Below, one piece after another: positions 38,686 through 48,100 of a DNA stretch of 64,000 nucleotides; the stretch's first letter is position 1; every line of letters starts with the position of its first letter. The notes under the pieces are model-generated. The model did no database searches, was not told the DNA's origin, and saw only the letters and a list, made by a program, of their open reading frames with translations. The translations under genes and the position numbers were made by a program. Source of the DNA: Alkalihalobacillus sp. BA299 (lineage in GTDB: Bacteria; Bacillota; Bacilli; Bacillales; Bacillaceae_F). Where the stretch lies: NCBI RefSeq assembly GCF_017745675.1, contig NZ_JAFLJM010000005.1, forward strand, positions 124,001 through 188,000, given 5' to 3'.

Positions 38686-39168
38686 ATGCAAAAGTGGGTT
38701 ATAACAATTGTATGTTTGCTTATCCTTATCGGAGGAGGTTTATTTGCATATTTTTATCAAACAATACGCTCTTCGATTAATGAGCAAGAGCAACTCGCAG
38801 TTCAAAGAGTTTTAAGTGATACGGACATAACAACGGTTGAGGAAGTTTCAATTTATCATGGTACTAAACCATATACTGTCATTTTAGGCCAAAGTAAGGA
38901 AAATCGCGTCGTTGCTTGGGTTGGAAATGAAGAAGAACGTATTATCGTAAAAAATGCAAAAGACGGATTAAGAAAAGAAGAAGTAAAGCAATTTGCATTA
39001 GCCGAGTTAGCTCCTAAAAAACTAATTGCTATACGTCTTGGTATGGAAAATCATTTACCTATTTATGAAATTACATATTTAGATGAAAATGATCGGTATA
39101 CGTTTTACTACATCACATTTGAAGATGGTACATTTGTAAAACGATATAGTTTAAAGGCGAAAGATTAA
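38686..39168 (+). CDS. ypmB: YpmB family protein
   Basis: 160 aa. The N-terminal membrane helix (about 3-24, VITIVCLLILIGGGLFAYF) is followed by an exterior domain with an alpha/beta pattern similar to PepSY-type repeats, including DGLRKEEVKQFALAEL and LPIYEITY. It follows ypmA by 17 bases, so the two are likely cotranscribed. Exact role unknown. Confidence 0.87.
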   Translation: MQKWVITIVCLLILIGGGLFAYFYQTIRSSINEQEQLAVQRVLSDTDITTVEEVSIYHGTKPYTVILGQSKENRVVAWVGNEEERIIVKNAKDGLRKEEVKQFALAELAPKKLIAIRLGMENHLPIYEITYLDENDRYTFYYITFEDGTFVKRYSLKAKD

Positions 39169-39198
39169 ATTGAAATCATTGAATTCTTCAGATAACGG

Positions 39199-39227
39199 TT
39201 GATTCATGTTTTCACAATGATTATAGT
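39199..39227 (+). promoter_or_regulatory. predicted sigma-A promoter of aspB
   Basis: TTGATT (39199-39204), 17-bp spacer and TATAGT (39222-39227), 45 bases before the aspB start. Confidence 0.6.
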
Positions 39228-39271
39228 TATAGTGTGTATTTCTAAAGTAGAAGAGGAATGAGGAGGACAAA

Positions 39272-40456
39272 ATGAAGCTAGCTAAAAGAGTTTCTACATT
39301 AACACCATCATCGACGTTGGCGATTACAGCAAAAGCGAAAGCATTACGTGAACAAGGTCATGATGTCATCGGATTAGGAGCAGGAGAACCAGACTTCAAC
39401 ACCCCACAATATATTATTAATGCGGCTGTTAAGTCAATGGAAGAAGGGCATACAAAATATACGCCATCTGGCGGGCTTCCGAAATTAAAAGAGGCAATTA
39501 TTGGAAAATTTAAAGAAGATCAAAACATTACATATTCAGCAAATGAAATTATCGTTTGCTCTGGAGCAAAGCATGCACTTTATACCCTTTTCCAAGCGAT
39601 CCTTGATGAAGGTGATGAGGTTATTATCCCAACTCCATATTGGGTAAGTTATCCTGAACAAGTGAAGCTTGCAGGTGGAAACCCAGTTTATATTGAAGGA
39701 AAAGAAAGCAATGAATTTAAAGTGACAAAGGAACAATTAGAGGGTGCAATCACTGAAAAAACAAAAGCATTTATTTTAAACTCACCAAGTAATCCAACAG
39801 GATCTATGTATAGTGAAGAAGAGCTACAGGTAATAGGTGAAGTTTGCTTAAAGCAAGATATCCTTATCGTTTCAGATGAAATTTATGAAAAACTTGTCTA
39901 TGACGGAGCAAAACACACATCAATTGCTCAACTTTCAAACGAGTTAAAAGAACAAACAATTATCATCAACGGTGTATCTAAATCCCATTCAATGACGGGC
40001 TGGAGAATTGGTTATGCAGCAGGAAATGCTGAAGTCATTAAAGCAATGACCAACTTAGCAAGTCATAGTACATCCAATCCAACGGCGAACGCACAATTTG
40101 GTACAATCGCAGCTTACACAGAAGATGATGGCTCTGTAGAAAAAATGCGGCAAGCATTTGAAGAGCGACTGCACACCGTGTATGAGCAGTTAGTTGCAAT
40201 CCCAGGGCTTTCATGCGTTAAGCCTAAAGGGGCATTTTATCTATTCCCTAATGCAAAAGAGGCAGCAACAAACTGCGGGTACGACAATGTGGACGATTGG
40301 GTAACTGCTCTATTAGAAGAGGAAAAAGTAGCCCTCGTTCCGGGGTCTGGCTTTGGAGCACCAGAAAATGTAAGACTATCCTATGCAACATCGCTTGAAG
40401 CCATTCAAGAAGCATTAACAAGAATCGAACGATTCATTGAAAAGAAAAGCAAATAG
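39272..40456 (+). CDS. aspB: aspartate aminotransferase
   Basis: PLP fold type I aminotransferase, 394 aa, with GAGEPDFNTP, SNPTGSMYS, VSDEIYEKLVYDG and the PLP lysine in GVSKSHSMTGWRIGY. It interconverts aspartate and oxaloacetate. Position before asnS is conserved in Bacillus and links aspartate supply to asparaginyl-tRNA formation only by neighbourhood. The ATG has AATGAGGAGG upstream. Confidence 0.95.
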   Translation: MKLAKRVSTLTPSSTLAITAKAKALREQGHDVIGLGAGEPDFNTPQYIINAAVKSMEEGHTKYTPSGGLPKLKEAIIGKFKEDQNITYSANEIIVCSGAKHALYTLFQAILDEGDEVIIPTPYWVSYPEQVKLAGGNPVYIEGKESNEFKVTKEQLEGAITEKTKAFILNSPSNPTGSMYSEEELQVIGEVCLKQDILIVSDEIYEKLVYDGAKHTSIAQLSNELKEQTIIINGVSKSHSMTGWRIGYAAGNAEVIKAMTNLASHSTSNPTANAQFGTIAAYTEDDGSVEKMRQAFEERLHTVYEQLVAIPGLSCVKPKGAFYLFPNAKEAATNCGYDNVDDWVTALLEEEKVALVPGSGFGAPENVRLSYATSLEAIQEALTRIERFIEKKSK

Positions 40457-40466
40457 GGATAAGACA

Positions 40467-40504
40467 AAAGGTTGATCGATCCATTTGGGTGGTCAACCTT
40501 TTTT
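40467..40504 (+). terminator. intrinsic terminator of aspB
   Basis: Perfect 9-bp stem AAAGGTTGA/TCAACCTTT (40467-40475 with 40493-40501) followed by T. Confidence 0.85.
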
Positions 40505-40622
40505 ACTGTAATATATTCAGTATTTTTAATTGCCTAGGTGCCCGCTGAAGGAAAAAATCAGGAGAATAAAGTCATCATCAAAGGGAATAAATGCCATAAT
40601 ACTTTAATAACTGCATGAAAAC

Positions 40623-40652
40623 TTGCTCAAGATTAGTAAAAGCTAGTATAAT
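40623..40652 (+). promoter_or_regulatory. predicted sigma-A promoter of asnS
   Basis: TTGCTC (40623-40628), 18-bp spacer and consensus TATAAT (40647-40652). No T-box leader motif was found between it and asnS. Confidence 0.65.
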
Positions 40653-40713
40653 GGTTGTTGGTATATATACAATTTATACATAGAAAGATACATATATTTT
40701 TGGAGGGAAAATA

Positions 40714-42009
40714 GTGAATAAGACGACGATTTCAAAGGTCGGACACTTTGTCGGACAAGAAGTCAAAATAGGTGCGTGGCTTGCTAATAAACGTTCAAGT
40801 GGAAAAATTGCTTTCTTTCAGCTAAGGGACGGCACAGGTTTTATCCAAGGTGTTGTAGTAAAAGCAGAAGTTGGAGAAGAGATTTTCTTAAAAGCTAAAA
40901 ATATAACTCAAGAATCATCCCTGTATGTAACGGGTGTTGTCCGCGAAGACGAACGAGCTCCATCAGGTTATGAATTAACGGTAACAAATGTTGAGGTTAT
41001 TCACGAAGCAATTGATTATCCAATTACACCGAAAGAGCACGGAACAGAGTTTCTAATGGACCATCGTCACCTTTGGTTACGTTCTAAAAAACAGCATGCG
41101 AACATGAAAGTACGTAATGAAATAATTCGAGCGACGTATGAGTTCTTTAACAAAGAAGGTTTTGTAAAAGTCGATCCACCAATTCTAACAGGGAGTGCGC
41201 CCGAAGGTACAACCGAATTATTTGCAACGAAATACTTTGATGAAGATGCATACCTTTCACAAAGTGGACAGCTCTATATGGAAGCTACAGCTATGGCACT
41301 TGGTAAGGTGTTTTCCTTTGGTCCAACATTTCGTGCGGAAAAGTCAAAGACGCGTCGTCATCTCATTGAATTTTGGATGATCGAGCCAGAAATGGCTTTT
41401 TATGAATTTGAAGATAATTTAAAAGTACAAGAAGAATATGTTTCTTATGTTGTTCAATCGGTGTTGAAAAATTGTTCGATTGAATTAAAAGCGTTAGGTA
41501 GAAATACGAGTAAGCTTGAAAATATCGTTGCACCGTTTCCTCGTATTTCTTATGATGATGCGATTAAACTTTTACATGAAAAAGGGTTTGATGATATCGA
41601 GTGGGGTGATGATTTTGGTGCACCTCATGAGACTGCAATAGCTGAAACGTACGACAAACCTGTATTCATTACGCATTATCCAACGAGCTTAAAACCTTTT
41701 TATATGCAACCTGATCCAATAAATGACAAAGTTGTATTATGTGCTGATATGATTGCTCCAGAAGGCTATGGAGAAATAATTGGAGGCTCAGAACGCATTC
41801 ATGATTATGAGCTACTTGCCAAAAGAATGAAAGAGCATGATTTAGATCTAGATGCATATAAGTGGTATGCGGAATTGCGTAAATATGGCTCGGTTCCGCA
41901 TTCTGGTTTTGGGTTAGGTTTAGAGCGTACAGTTGCATGGATATGCGGAGTAGAGCATGTTCGTGAAACAATTCCATTCCCAAGATTACTTAACCGTTTG
42001 TACCCGTAA
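40714..42009 (+). CDS. asnS: asparaginyl-tRNA synthetase
   Basis: Class IIb aminoacyl-tRNA synthetase, 431 aa, GTG start after TTGGAGGG. The N-terminal OB-fold anticodon-binding domain (about 14-100, [24 protein letters not shown]) precedes the catalytic core with [21 protein letters not shown] (motif 2) and [15 protein letters not shown] (motif 3). The presence of this gene implies direct charging of tRNA-Asn. Confidence 0.97.
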   Translation: MNKTTISKVGHFVGQEVKIGAWLANKRSSGKIAFFQLRDGTGFIQGVVVKAEVGEEIFLKAKNITQESSLYVTGVVREDERAPSGYELTVTNVEVIHEAIDYPITPKEHGTEFLMDHRHLWLRSKKQHANMKVRNEIIRATYEFFNKEGFVKVDPPILTGSAPEGTTELFATKYFDEDAYLSQSGQLYMEATAMALGKVFSFGPTFRAEKSKTRRHLIEFWMIEPEMAFYEFEDNLKVQEEYVSYVVQSVLKNCSIELKALGRNTSKLENIVAPFPRISYDDAIKLLHEKGFDDIEWGDDFGAPHETAIAETYDKPVFITHYPTSLKPFYMQPDPINDKVVLCADMIAPEGYGEIIGGSERIHDYELLAKRMKEHDLDLDAYKWYAELRKYGSVPHSGFGLGLERTVAWICGVEHVRETIPFPRLLNRLYP

Positions 42010-42097
42010 AGAAAAGCGAATGTCACTTTGTCAGTCCAGACAAGCAGATATTCTGGCAGGCTAAAAAGGACAGTTAAATAGAAAGGATGTAGGAATG

Positions 42098-42147
42098 GGT
42101 CAGATCCCAAAGTCAATCTTGATGACTATGTGATCTGATCTTTTTTT
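42098..42147 (+). terminator. intrinsic terminator of asnS
   Basis: 9-bp stem with one G-T pair (42098-42106 with 42132-42140), inner pairing AGTCA/TGACT, followed by seven T. Confidence 0.8.
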
Positions 42148-42149
42148 GA

Positions 42150-42252
42150 GGCTCTTTTCTAAAAGATTGTTGCTTTTAGCTATTGGACCGTTAACCAAGC
42201 GAAAGCTTGGTTCTTCACGCTTTGGCGTGAAGCCTTTGAACATAAATCAGCC
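42150..42252. repeat. structured intergenic repeat, copy C (diverged)
   Basis: 103-bp copy with the left arm and both inner hairpins but without most of the right arm. The first inner hairpin has changed to AACCAAGC-GAAA-GCTTGGTT (42193-42212). Both sides changed together relative to AGCCAAGC/GCTTGGCT, so the helix is kept and the loop became a GNRA tetraloop. It follows the asnS terminator. Confidence 0.8.
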
Positions 42253-42333
42253 AGATATTCATCAAAGATGTGATGAGTAGCTGATGAAAGGAAAAACTGT
42301 CGAGTAATGCCAAATGATGTTGAAGGGGTTCCG

Positions 42334-42342
42334 TGTTATAAT
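42334..42342 (+). promoter_or_regulatory. predicted extended -10 promoter of dnaD
   Basis: TGTTATAAT with no good -35 hexamer; it ends 18 bases before the dnaD start. Confidence 0.55.
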
Positions 42343-42360
42343 GGGTGTTGAGGTGTTTTT

Positions 42361-43059
42361 ATGAAAAATCGTTTTATAATGCAATGGATAACTGAAGGTC
42401 AGCTTTCAGTGCCAAAGCTTTTACTAAAAAATTATCGGAAGATCGGTTTAAATGAGGAAGAATTCGTATTGCTACTTCAAGTGTATGACTTTTTGTCAGA
42501 TCATCATCCGTTTCCGACTCCTGAAGATTTATCAGAGCGAGGACCTTCTTCTTTAGAATGTTCTAGAATCCTACGGCAATTGCTGAAAAAGGGATTTCTA
42601 TCCATTGGAGAACATGTAGATGAAGACGGGATTTTATTCGAATCCTATAGTATTGAACCGCTATGGGAAAAGTTAATTCATTTTATGACAAACGAACAAA
42701 TAGAAAAAGAAAATGTAACGAAACAACAAGAAGAGTTTAACATTTATTCGGTGTTTGAAAAGGAGTTTAGTAGACCCCTTTCTCCAATTGAATGTGAAAC
42801 ACTAGCGATGTGGCTCGATCAAGATCATCATTCACCAGAAATTATCCGTGCGGCACTCCGAGAAGCGGTTGTTTCTGGAAAATTAAATTTCCGCTACATT
42901 GATCGGATTTTATTTGAGTGGAAGAAAAATGGAGTTCAAACGTTGCAACAAGCGAGAGCTTACGGAGAGAAGTTCCGTAAATATCAACATTCTAAACAAC
43001 CGACTCAAGAAAAACGAAAAGTAGAGCCGTTCCCTACCTATAATTGGTTAGAGAAATAA
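42361..43059 (+). CDS. dnaD: DNA replication initiation protein DnaD
   Basis: Primosome protein that remodels DNA and acts with DnaB and DnaI to load the helicase at the origin and at PriA restart sites. The 232-aa protein has an N-terminal winged helix (about 1-110, ILRQLLKKGFLSI) and a C-terminal DnaD/DnaB domain (about 125-205) ending in the YIDRILFEWKKNG motif. nth follows 19 bases later. Confidence 0.95.
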   Translation: MKNRFIMQWITEGQLSVPKLLLKNYRKIGLNEEEFVLLLQVYDFLSDHHPFPTPEDLSERGPSSLECSRILRQLLKKGFLSIGEHVDEDGILFESYSIEPLWEKLIHFMTNEQIEKENVTKQQEEFNIYSVFEKEFSRPLSPIECETLAMWLDQDHHSPEIIRAALREAVVSGKLNFRYIDRILFEWKKNGVQTLQQARAYGEKFRKYQHSKQPTQEKRKVEPFPTYNWLEK

Positions 43060-43078
43060 TGCTGGAGGTCAACGAACG

Positions 43079-43738
43079 ATGCTTACGAAGAAAGACATTC
43101 AATACGTACTTGAAACGATGGGGGAGATGTTCCCTGATGCGGAATGTGAATTAACGCATTCTAATCCGTTTGAACTTTTAATTGCTGTTGTATTATCTGC
43201 ACAAGCTACGGATGCACTTATTAATAAGGTTACCCCGGATTTATTTGCAAAATACAAGAAACCTGAAAATTATGTTGCAGTGCCTATAGAAGTGCTAGAA
43301 AATGATATTCGTCGGATTGGGTTATTCCGTAGTAAAGCAAAAAATATCAAAAAACTATCACAATCATTAATTGAGCAATATAACGGAGAAATTCCAACTG
43401 AACGAGACGAGCTAATGAAGCTAGCTGGTGTAGGACGGAAAACAGCGAATGTGGTCGTTTCAGTCGCTTTTGACACACCGGCGATAGCTGTTGATACCCA
43501 TGTAGAGCGAGTGTCAAAACGGTTAGGGATTTGTCGTTGGAAAGATAATGTGCGAGAAGTAGAAGAAACATTAATGAAAAAAATTCCGAAAGAACAATGG
43601 TCGGTTACACATCATCGACTCATTTTTTTTGGTCGTTACCATTGCAAAGCTCAGTCCCCACAATGTGAAATTTGTCCGTTGTTAGATATTTGTCGTGAAG
43701 GTAAAAAACGTATGAAAGTGAAAGGAGGAAAAGGGTAG
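43079..43738 (+). CDS. nth: endonuclease III
   Basis: DNA glycosylase and AP lyase that removes oxidised pyrimidines. The 219-aa protein has the helix-hairpin-helix with catalytic lysine and aspartate in GVGRKTANVV...AVDTHVERV. The C-terminal 4Fe-4S loop has cysteines at C-x6-C-x2-C-x5-C spacing (CKAQSPQCEICPLLDIC). In Bacillus it forms the dnaD-nth-ypoC operon. Confidence 0.97.
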   Translation: MLTKKDIQYVLETMGEMFPDAECELTHSNPFELLIAVVLSAQATDALINKVTPDLFAKYKKPENYVAVPIEVLENDIRRIGLFRSKAKNIKKLSQSLIEQYNGEIPTERDELMKLAGVGRKTANVVVSVAFDTPAIAVDTHVERVSKRLGICRWKDNVREVEETLMKKIPKEQWSVTHHRLIFFGRYHCKAQSPQCEICPLLDICREGKKRMKVKGGKG

Positions 43739-43739
43739 A

Positions 43740-44246
43740 ATGGAAAAAAGTTACCCTATTCCGACTTCTTTTTGTGTATTTCCGTTTTATGTAGAAGAAA
43801 CTAATTTTAATTTGAACAAAACGAGAGCGAGGCAATCCGTATTATTTTATGAGGATATGTTAGAAGCGTTAAATGTACCAAATTCAAAACCGTGGCTAGC
43901 ACCTCAAAACTATGTACCTGAACTTTTTCAACAATGGAAGCAAATAAATCTACATTTAAGTGATTTGTATAAAAGAAGAGATCGTCAAGCGGCTAAACCT
44001 TTAATGATCCAGCAAATCGCCCAATTGATTCAAGTGATCTTTTGGACAAATGGGGTACCTGTTGCTAACTTAGATCAATTAAACTGTATTTTAGATCAAC
44101 TTCAATATAAGCCAGTAAATAGTAGTGAGCGACTATCTTTTATCGTAGCTGAACCTGATCATTTTCAATCTTATAATCAATTGAAAGCGTTATTTGAGGA
44201 AGCCGAAAAAATGTACTATAAAATAATAGCTAAAAATAGGCAATAA
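43740..44246 (+). CDS. ypoC: YpoC family protein
   Basis: 168-aa soluble helical protein, start ATG 43740, one base after the nth stop, with GGAGGAAAAGGG upstream. It is named by synteny with dnaD-nth. Motifs such as YVPELFQQWK and IFWTNGVPVANLD fit the small YpoC family. Function unknown. Confidence 0.85.
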   Translation: MEKSYPIPTSFCVFPFYVEETNFNLNKTRARQSVLFYEDMLEALNVPNSKPWLAPQNYVPELFQQWKQINLHLSDLYKRRDRQAAKPLMIQQIAQLIQVIFWTNGVPVANLDQLNCILDQLQYKPVNSSERLSFIVAEPDHFQSYNQLKALFEEAEKMYYKIIAKNRQ

Positions 44247-44411
44247 TCAAAGAGCGCTATTACGCGGTGCTATAATTCACATAGGACATGATAATGAAGA
44301 TGATTTATTTAAGTGTAACTTGTGTTTAGTTCGTTAATGAATTTAAATACGATCTTCTCATTTTTTAGAAAATTCGTTATAGTAAAAGGGATAAGGATGG
44401 TGTGGAGACAT

Positions 44412-47400
44412 ATGACAGTTGTAAAAGAGAAATTGAAAATAGAGTCAATCCCTTTCTCGCAAGAAGAAGAGTATCGCCTTGAAAAATTAACAGAGAAACA
44501 AGATAAGAAAACATTTGAAATCGCTTTTTGTGGACATTTTTCTGCTGGAAAGTCAACAATTTTAAATACTTTACTTGGGGCAGAAGTCTTACCGACAAGC
44601 CCGATTCCAACTAGTGCAAATATTATTGGTATTAAAAATGGTGAGTTAGGCTTAACGCTACATACGAAAGACGGCGGGCAAAAGCAATGGAAAGGTGAAA
44701 TCCCTTGGACACAAGTACGTGAGTGGGGGATGAATGGAAATGAAATATCCAATATGGTTATAACGGCACCTTTACCTTTTTTAGGAAACACCAGCTGTAT
44801 ACTTGATACGCCTGGTGTCGATTCAACAGACGAATCGCATGAAGCGGTAACAGTGGACCAACTATATACAACCGATGCAATTGTATATGTTATGGACTAT
44901 AATCATGTTCAATCTGAAACGAATCTATATTTTTTAAAACAGCTTTCACTTGAGAAGAAACCGATTTATATCATCATTAACCAAGTTGATAAACATAATG
45001 AGCAAGAAATCCCATTGTCCGTTTTTCGGAGATCTGTTCAGGATGTGTTTGGTCGCTGGGAGATTCGTCATTTAGGTTTGTTTTTTACGACGATGAAAAA
45101 ACCAGATCATCCACTAAATCAATTTAGGCAGTTTGAAAAAACAATAAAATCACTTTTATATCATAGTGACAGTTTATTAACCGGATCACGTTTACGTTTA
45201 GAACAAGGCTTTTATCAAGCGGTGGAAAATCGTCTGCAAGAAGACAAACTAGAAGCCGTTGATCACTTACTAGCAGAAATGAAAGAGAAAGGCTATGATG
45301 CTTCTCAATTAGATGAACAGCAACATTTAACGGAAAGGCTAATGGAAGTTCGCCAGTATGATAAAGCAATTTACAAAGCGTTTGACGATGAATTAGGTAG
45401 TCTTTTTAAAAATGTAATCTTATTTCCATATACGACAACTGATTTAGCTCGAAATTGGATTGAAAGTATTCAACCTGGATTTAAAGTTGGTTTTTTATTT
45501 TCAAAGAAAAAAACACAAGAAGAACAAGGAGAACGTTTAAAACGACTCGTTCGTGACTTGCAGGATAAAGTTAAAACGCAATTATTGTTCCATGTTCAAG
45601 CTTATTTTCAAAAGATTGATCGCACGAAATTAACGAACGTTGACAAAGTAGAAACTGCAATCAATGAGTTATCTTTTGAAGTAACCGATGCATTATTAAA
45701 AAAGAATGTAAAGTCAGATCATGCAAGTCGGGATTACGTATTTGCTTTTACGAATGAAATGACGGCAATTATTGTAAGAGCTATTCGAAACAGGGCGAGA
45801 GAGTTAACAGATTTGCAAATAGAAGGGTTAAAAGAGACGTATCGTGAGGAAGAAGAAAAGATTAAAATCCGTTTAGCTACGTTTAAGGATATTGAGGCAT
45901 ATGTCGATGAGATTAACAAGGTAAAAGCAAATTTTGATACGCTAATTGAGATTGTTCAAGATTATTTACAAACGTATCCACCTGAACGAGAGTACAATGA
46001 AGAGCTAACGAAGGCTTCGCAAAAAATATATCCAGACAACTCAGAGAATGGCTTTGCGAATGTCATTTTACCAGAAGATGGTGTCATTGATACGAGTTGG
46101 GAAGTTGTCGAAGAAAAATCAGAGATCCATTTTTCTGAAGAAGAGACATTGACTTGGTTACAATCCATCAAAAACGTGCTGAATCAACACCAAGATCAAA
46201 TGATTGTTTCTCATGAGCGCAAGCACTTAGTTGATCGTATTGAACGTTATGAAAATCAAACGTTTATCATTTCTTTGTTTGGTGCCTTTAGTGCTGGAAA
46301 GTCTAGTTTTGCTAACGCTTTATTAGGGGAAAATATTTTACCAGTTTCACCTAACCCAACTACAGCTACTGTCAATACAGTGGAAAAGTCTACAGCCGAT
46401 CACCCTCACGGTACAGCAAAAGTAACCGTTAAATCTGAGGCTACCTTAAATGATGAAATCCAGGCAGTCAGTGAGCAATTAGACATGTCTCTTGATTTAG
46501 AACGACTTGTCAAATGGAAGCCGAATATGAAGGAGTACGTTTCAAGCTGGCAAAAAACGTACGCAGAGTACTTAGTAACAATTCAGAAAAGTATTGCATC
46601 GACTGACTGGAAGCTCGGCAGTGAATTTACTGCGACTCACGATGAAATGCAGTCGCTCGTGGCTGAAGAAAGTAAAGCGTGTTTAATTGAAAAAGTGAAT
46701 ATTTATTTTGATAGCCCTATTACACAAAAAGGAATTGTACTCGTTGATACACCAGGTGTTAATTCAATCCACGGACGTCATACGAATGTTGCTTTCCAGC
46801 AAATGCGCCAGTCTGATGCGATTTTCTACTTGACCTATTATAACCATGCCTTTTCTAAAGCTGATCAGTATTTTCTTCAACAGATGGGGAAAGTCAATGA
46901 AAGCTTTGGTCATGATAAGCTTTACTTTGTTATAAATGCGGCCGATTTAGCGAGTAGTGAAGGTGAGTTAAACGGAGTCCGCAAACACGTCTATGATCAG
47001 CTCAAGCGTAATGGAATTGAACGTCCGAGGCTTTATCACTTATCGAGTAAAGAAGGGCTTCATGCAAAAAAGCAGCAGCTTGATACTGAAACCACTTTTG
47101 CAAGGTTTGAACGTTCGTTTTATGAATATACGATCCTAGAACTAAAACAGTTAAGTGTGAAAATGATTACAGATGAGCTCCAGCAGTTTACAAATAAGCT
47201 TAAAGATAGTATTTCTTTTATGAATGAAGAGGCAAATGAACAAAAAGAAAAGCACGAAAAGCTAAAACAAACTGTAAATAAAGAAATGGACCATGTTCAA
47301 AACACGTCGTTCGCGTTTGCATTAAGAGATATTTTATTAGAATTCGATCAACTTGTTCTTTATTTACGTGACAGAATGCGCTTTGTTCTCAATGATTATT

Positions 47401-47999
47401 TTGCTAGTGCGATTAACGTAGCTGTTTTAACTGGTAATAGTAAAAAAGAACTCCATGAGCAGTTAACAGGTGCCATAAAAGAATGGCGAGGTTTAGGAGA
47501 ATACTTTTTAAAGCAAGAGCTAGAAGCAACTGTTATTCGCATGGAAGAGAAAGTGAAGGAACGAGCGAAAAAATGGCTTGATGAACAAATCACGATGTTG
47601 AAAAAAGAGTTACCCTACATTTATTGTGAAGATGAAATTCATCTACCAGCGATTTCTGTTGAATTAAAAAATATGACATTATCATTAGATACGAAAAAAT
47701 ATTTACCGTTTTTGAAAACGAAGAAAGATTTTTTTGAGAACGGTGTAGTGAAAGAATTTAAAGAAATCATTGTAGCTGATGTGGTAGAGAGCGCAAGGGA
47801 CGTTATTACTAATAGCGCCAAAAAGATGTCCAATGAATTTGAACAAAAATTACAAGTTATTGAACACGAATTAAAACAACGGTTAGTTGAGTCGATACAA
47901 AATGAAATAAATCGCTTCGAAGCGTTGTTCGATACGAAATCAAAATCAGCATTAATATCTGAATATGAAGAATTAAAACGGTATGTTTCTCACGTTTAA
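44412..47999 (+). CDS. dynA: double dynamin-like GTPase
   Basis: 1195 aa, the fused two-dynamin architecture of Bacillus DynA (YpbR). GTPase 1 has the P-loop GHFSAGKST at residues 41-49, DTPGVDST and NQVDKH. GTPase 2 has GAFSAGKSS at about 624-632, DTPGVNS and NAADLA. Each is followed by long helical stalk regions. The family tethers and fuses membranes and helps phage and membrane-stress tolerance in B. subtilis. Start ATG 44412 is chosen by TGGAG just upstream; an earlier ATG at 44397 is possible. Confidence 0.94.
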   Translation: MTVVKEKLKIESIPFSQEEEYRLEKLTEKQDKKTFEIAFCGHFSAGKSTILNTLLGAEVLPTSPIPTSANIIGIKNGELGLTLHTKDGGQKQWKGEIPWTQVREWGMNGNEISNMVITAPLPFLGNTSCILDTPGVDSTDESHEAVTVDQLYTTDAIVYVMDYNHVQSETNLYFLKQLSLEKKPIYIIINQVDKHNEQEIPLSVFRRSVQDVFGRWEIRHLGLFFTTMKKPDHPLNQFRQFEKTIKSLLYHSDSLLTGSRLRLEQGFYQAVENRLQEDKLEAVDHLLAEMKEKGYDASQLDEQQHLTERLMEVRQYDKAIYKAFDDELGSLFKNVILFPYTTTDLARNWIESIQPGFKVGFLFSKKKTQEEQGERLKRLVRDLQDKVKTQLLFHVQAYFQKIDRTKLTNVDKVETAINELSFEVTDALLKKNVKSDHASRDYVFAFTNEMTAIIVRAIRNRARELTDLQIEGLKETYREEEEKIKIRLATFKDIEAYVDEINKVKANFDTLIEIVQDYLQTYPPEREYNEELTKASQKIYPDNSENGFANVILPEDGVIDTSWEVVEEKSEIHFSEEETLTWLQSIKNVLNQHQDQMIVSHERKHLVDRIERYENQTFIISLFGAFSAGKSSFANALLGENILPVSPNPTTATVNTVEKSTADHPHGTAKVTVKSEATLNDEIQAVSEQLDMSLDLERLVKWKPNMKEYVSSWQKTYAEYLVTIQKSIASTDWKLGSEFTATHDEMQSLVAEESKACLIEKVNIYFDSPITQKGIVLVDTPGVNSIHGRHTNVAFQQMRQSDAIFYLTYYNHAFSKADQYFLQQMGKVNESFGHDKLYFVINAADLASSEGELNGVRKHVYDQLKRNGIERPRLYHLSSKEGLHAKKQQLDTETTFARFERSFYEYTILELKQLSVKMITDELQQFTNKLKDSISFMNEEANEQKEKHEKLKQTVNKEMDHVQNTSFAFALRDILLEFDQLVLYLRDRMRFVLNDYFASAINVAVLTGNSKKELHEQLTGAIKEWRGLGEYFLKQELEATVIRMEEKVKERAKKWLDEQITMLKKELPYIYCEDEIHLPAISVELKNMTLSLDTKKYLPFLKTKKDFFENGVVKEFKEIIVADVVESARDVITNSAKKMSNEFEQKLQVIEHELKQRLVESIQNEINRFEALFDTKSKSALISEYEELKRYVSHV

Positions 48000-48050
48000 C
48001 CCAACGTCAAGATTTGCACTTCAATAGATTAGAGATTGAAGTAAATTAAA

Positions 48051-48100
48051 ATTAAACGAGAAAGAGGCTGATCTTTAGATCAGCCTCTTTCTCGTTTAAT
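48051..48100. terminator. bidirectional terminator between dynA and ponA
   Basis: Perfect 22-bp stem (48051-48072 with 48079-48100) with a 6-base loop. The right arm includes the last codons and stop of ponA (minus strand). Confidence 0.88.

Noticed and set aside
40505..40713. Possible T-box leader before asnS
   Set aside because: No T-box sequence, specifier hairpin or antiterminator was found; only a promoter and short leader are present.
44309..44791. 160-codon minus-strand frame opposite dynA
   Set aside because: It lies antisense to the first GTPase domain of dynA and has no ribosome-binding site; it is a shadow of the coding strand.
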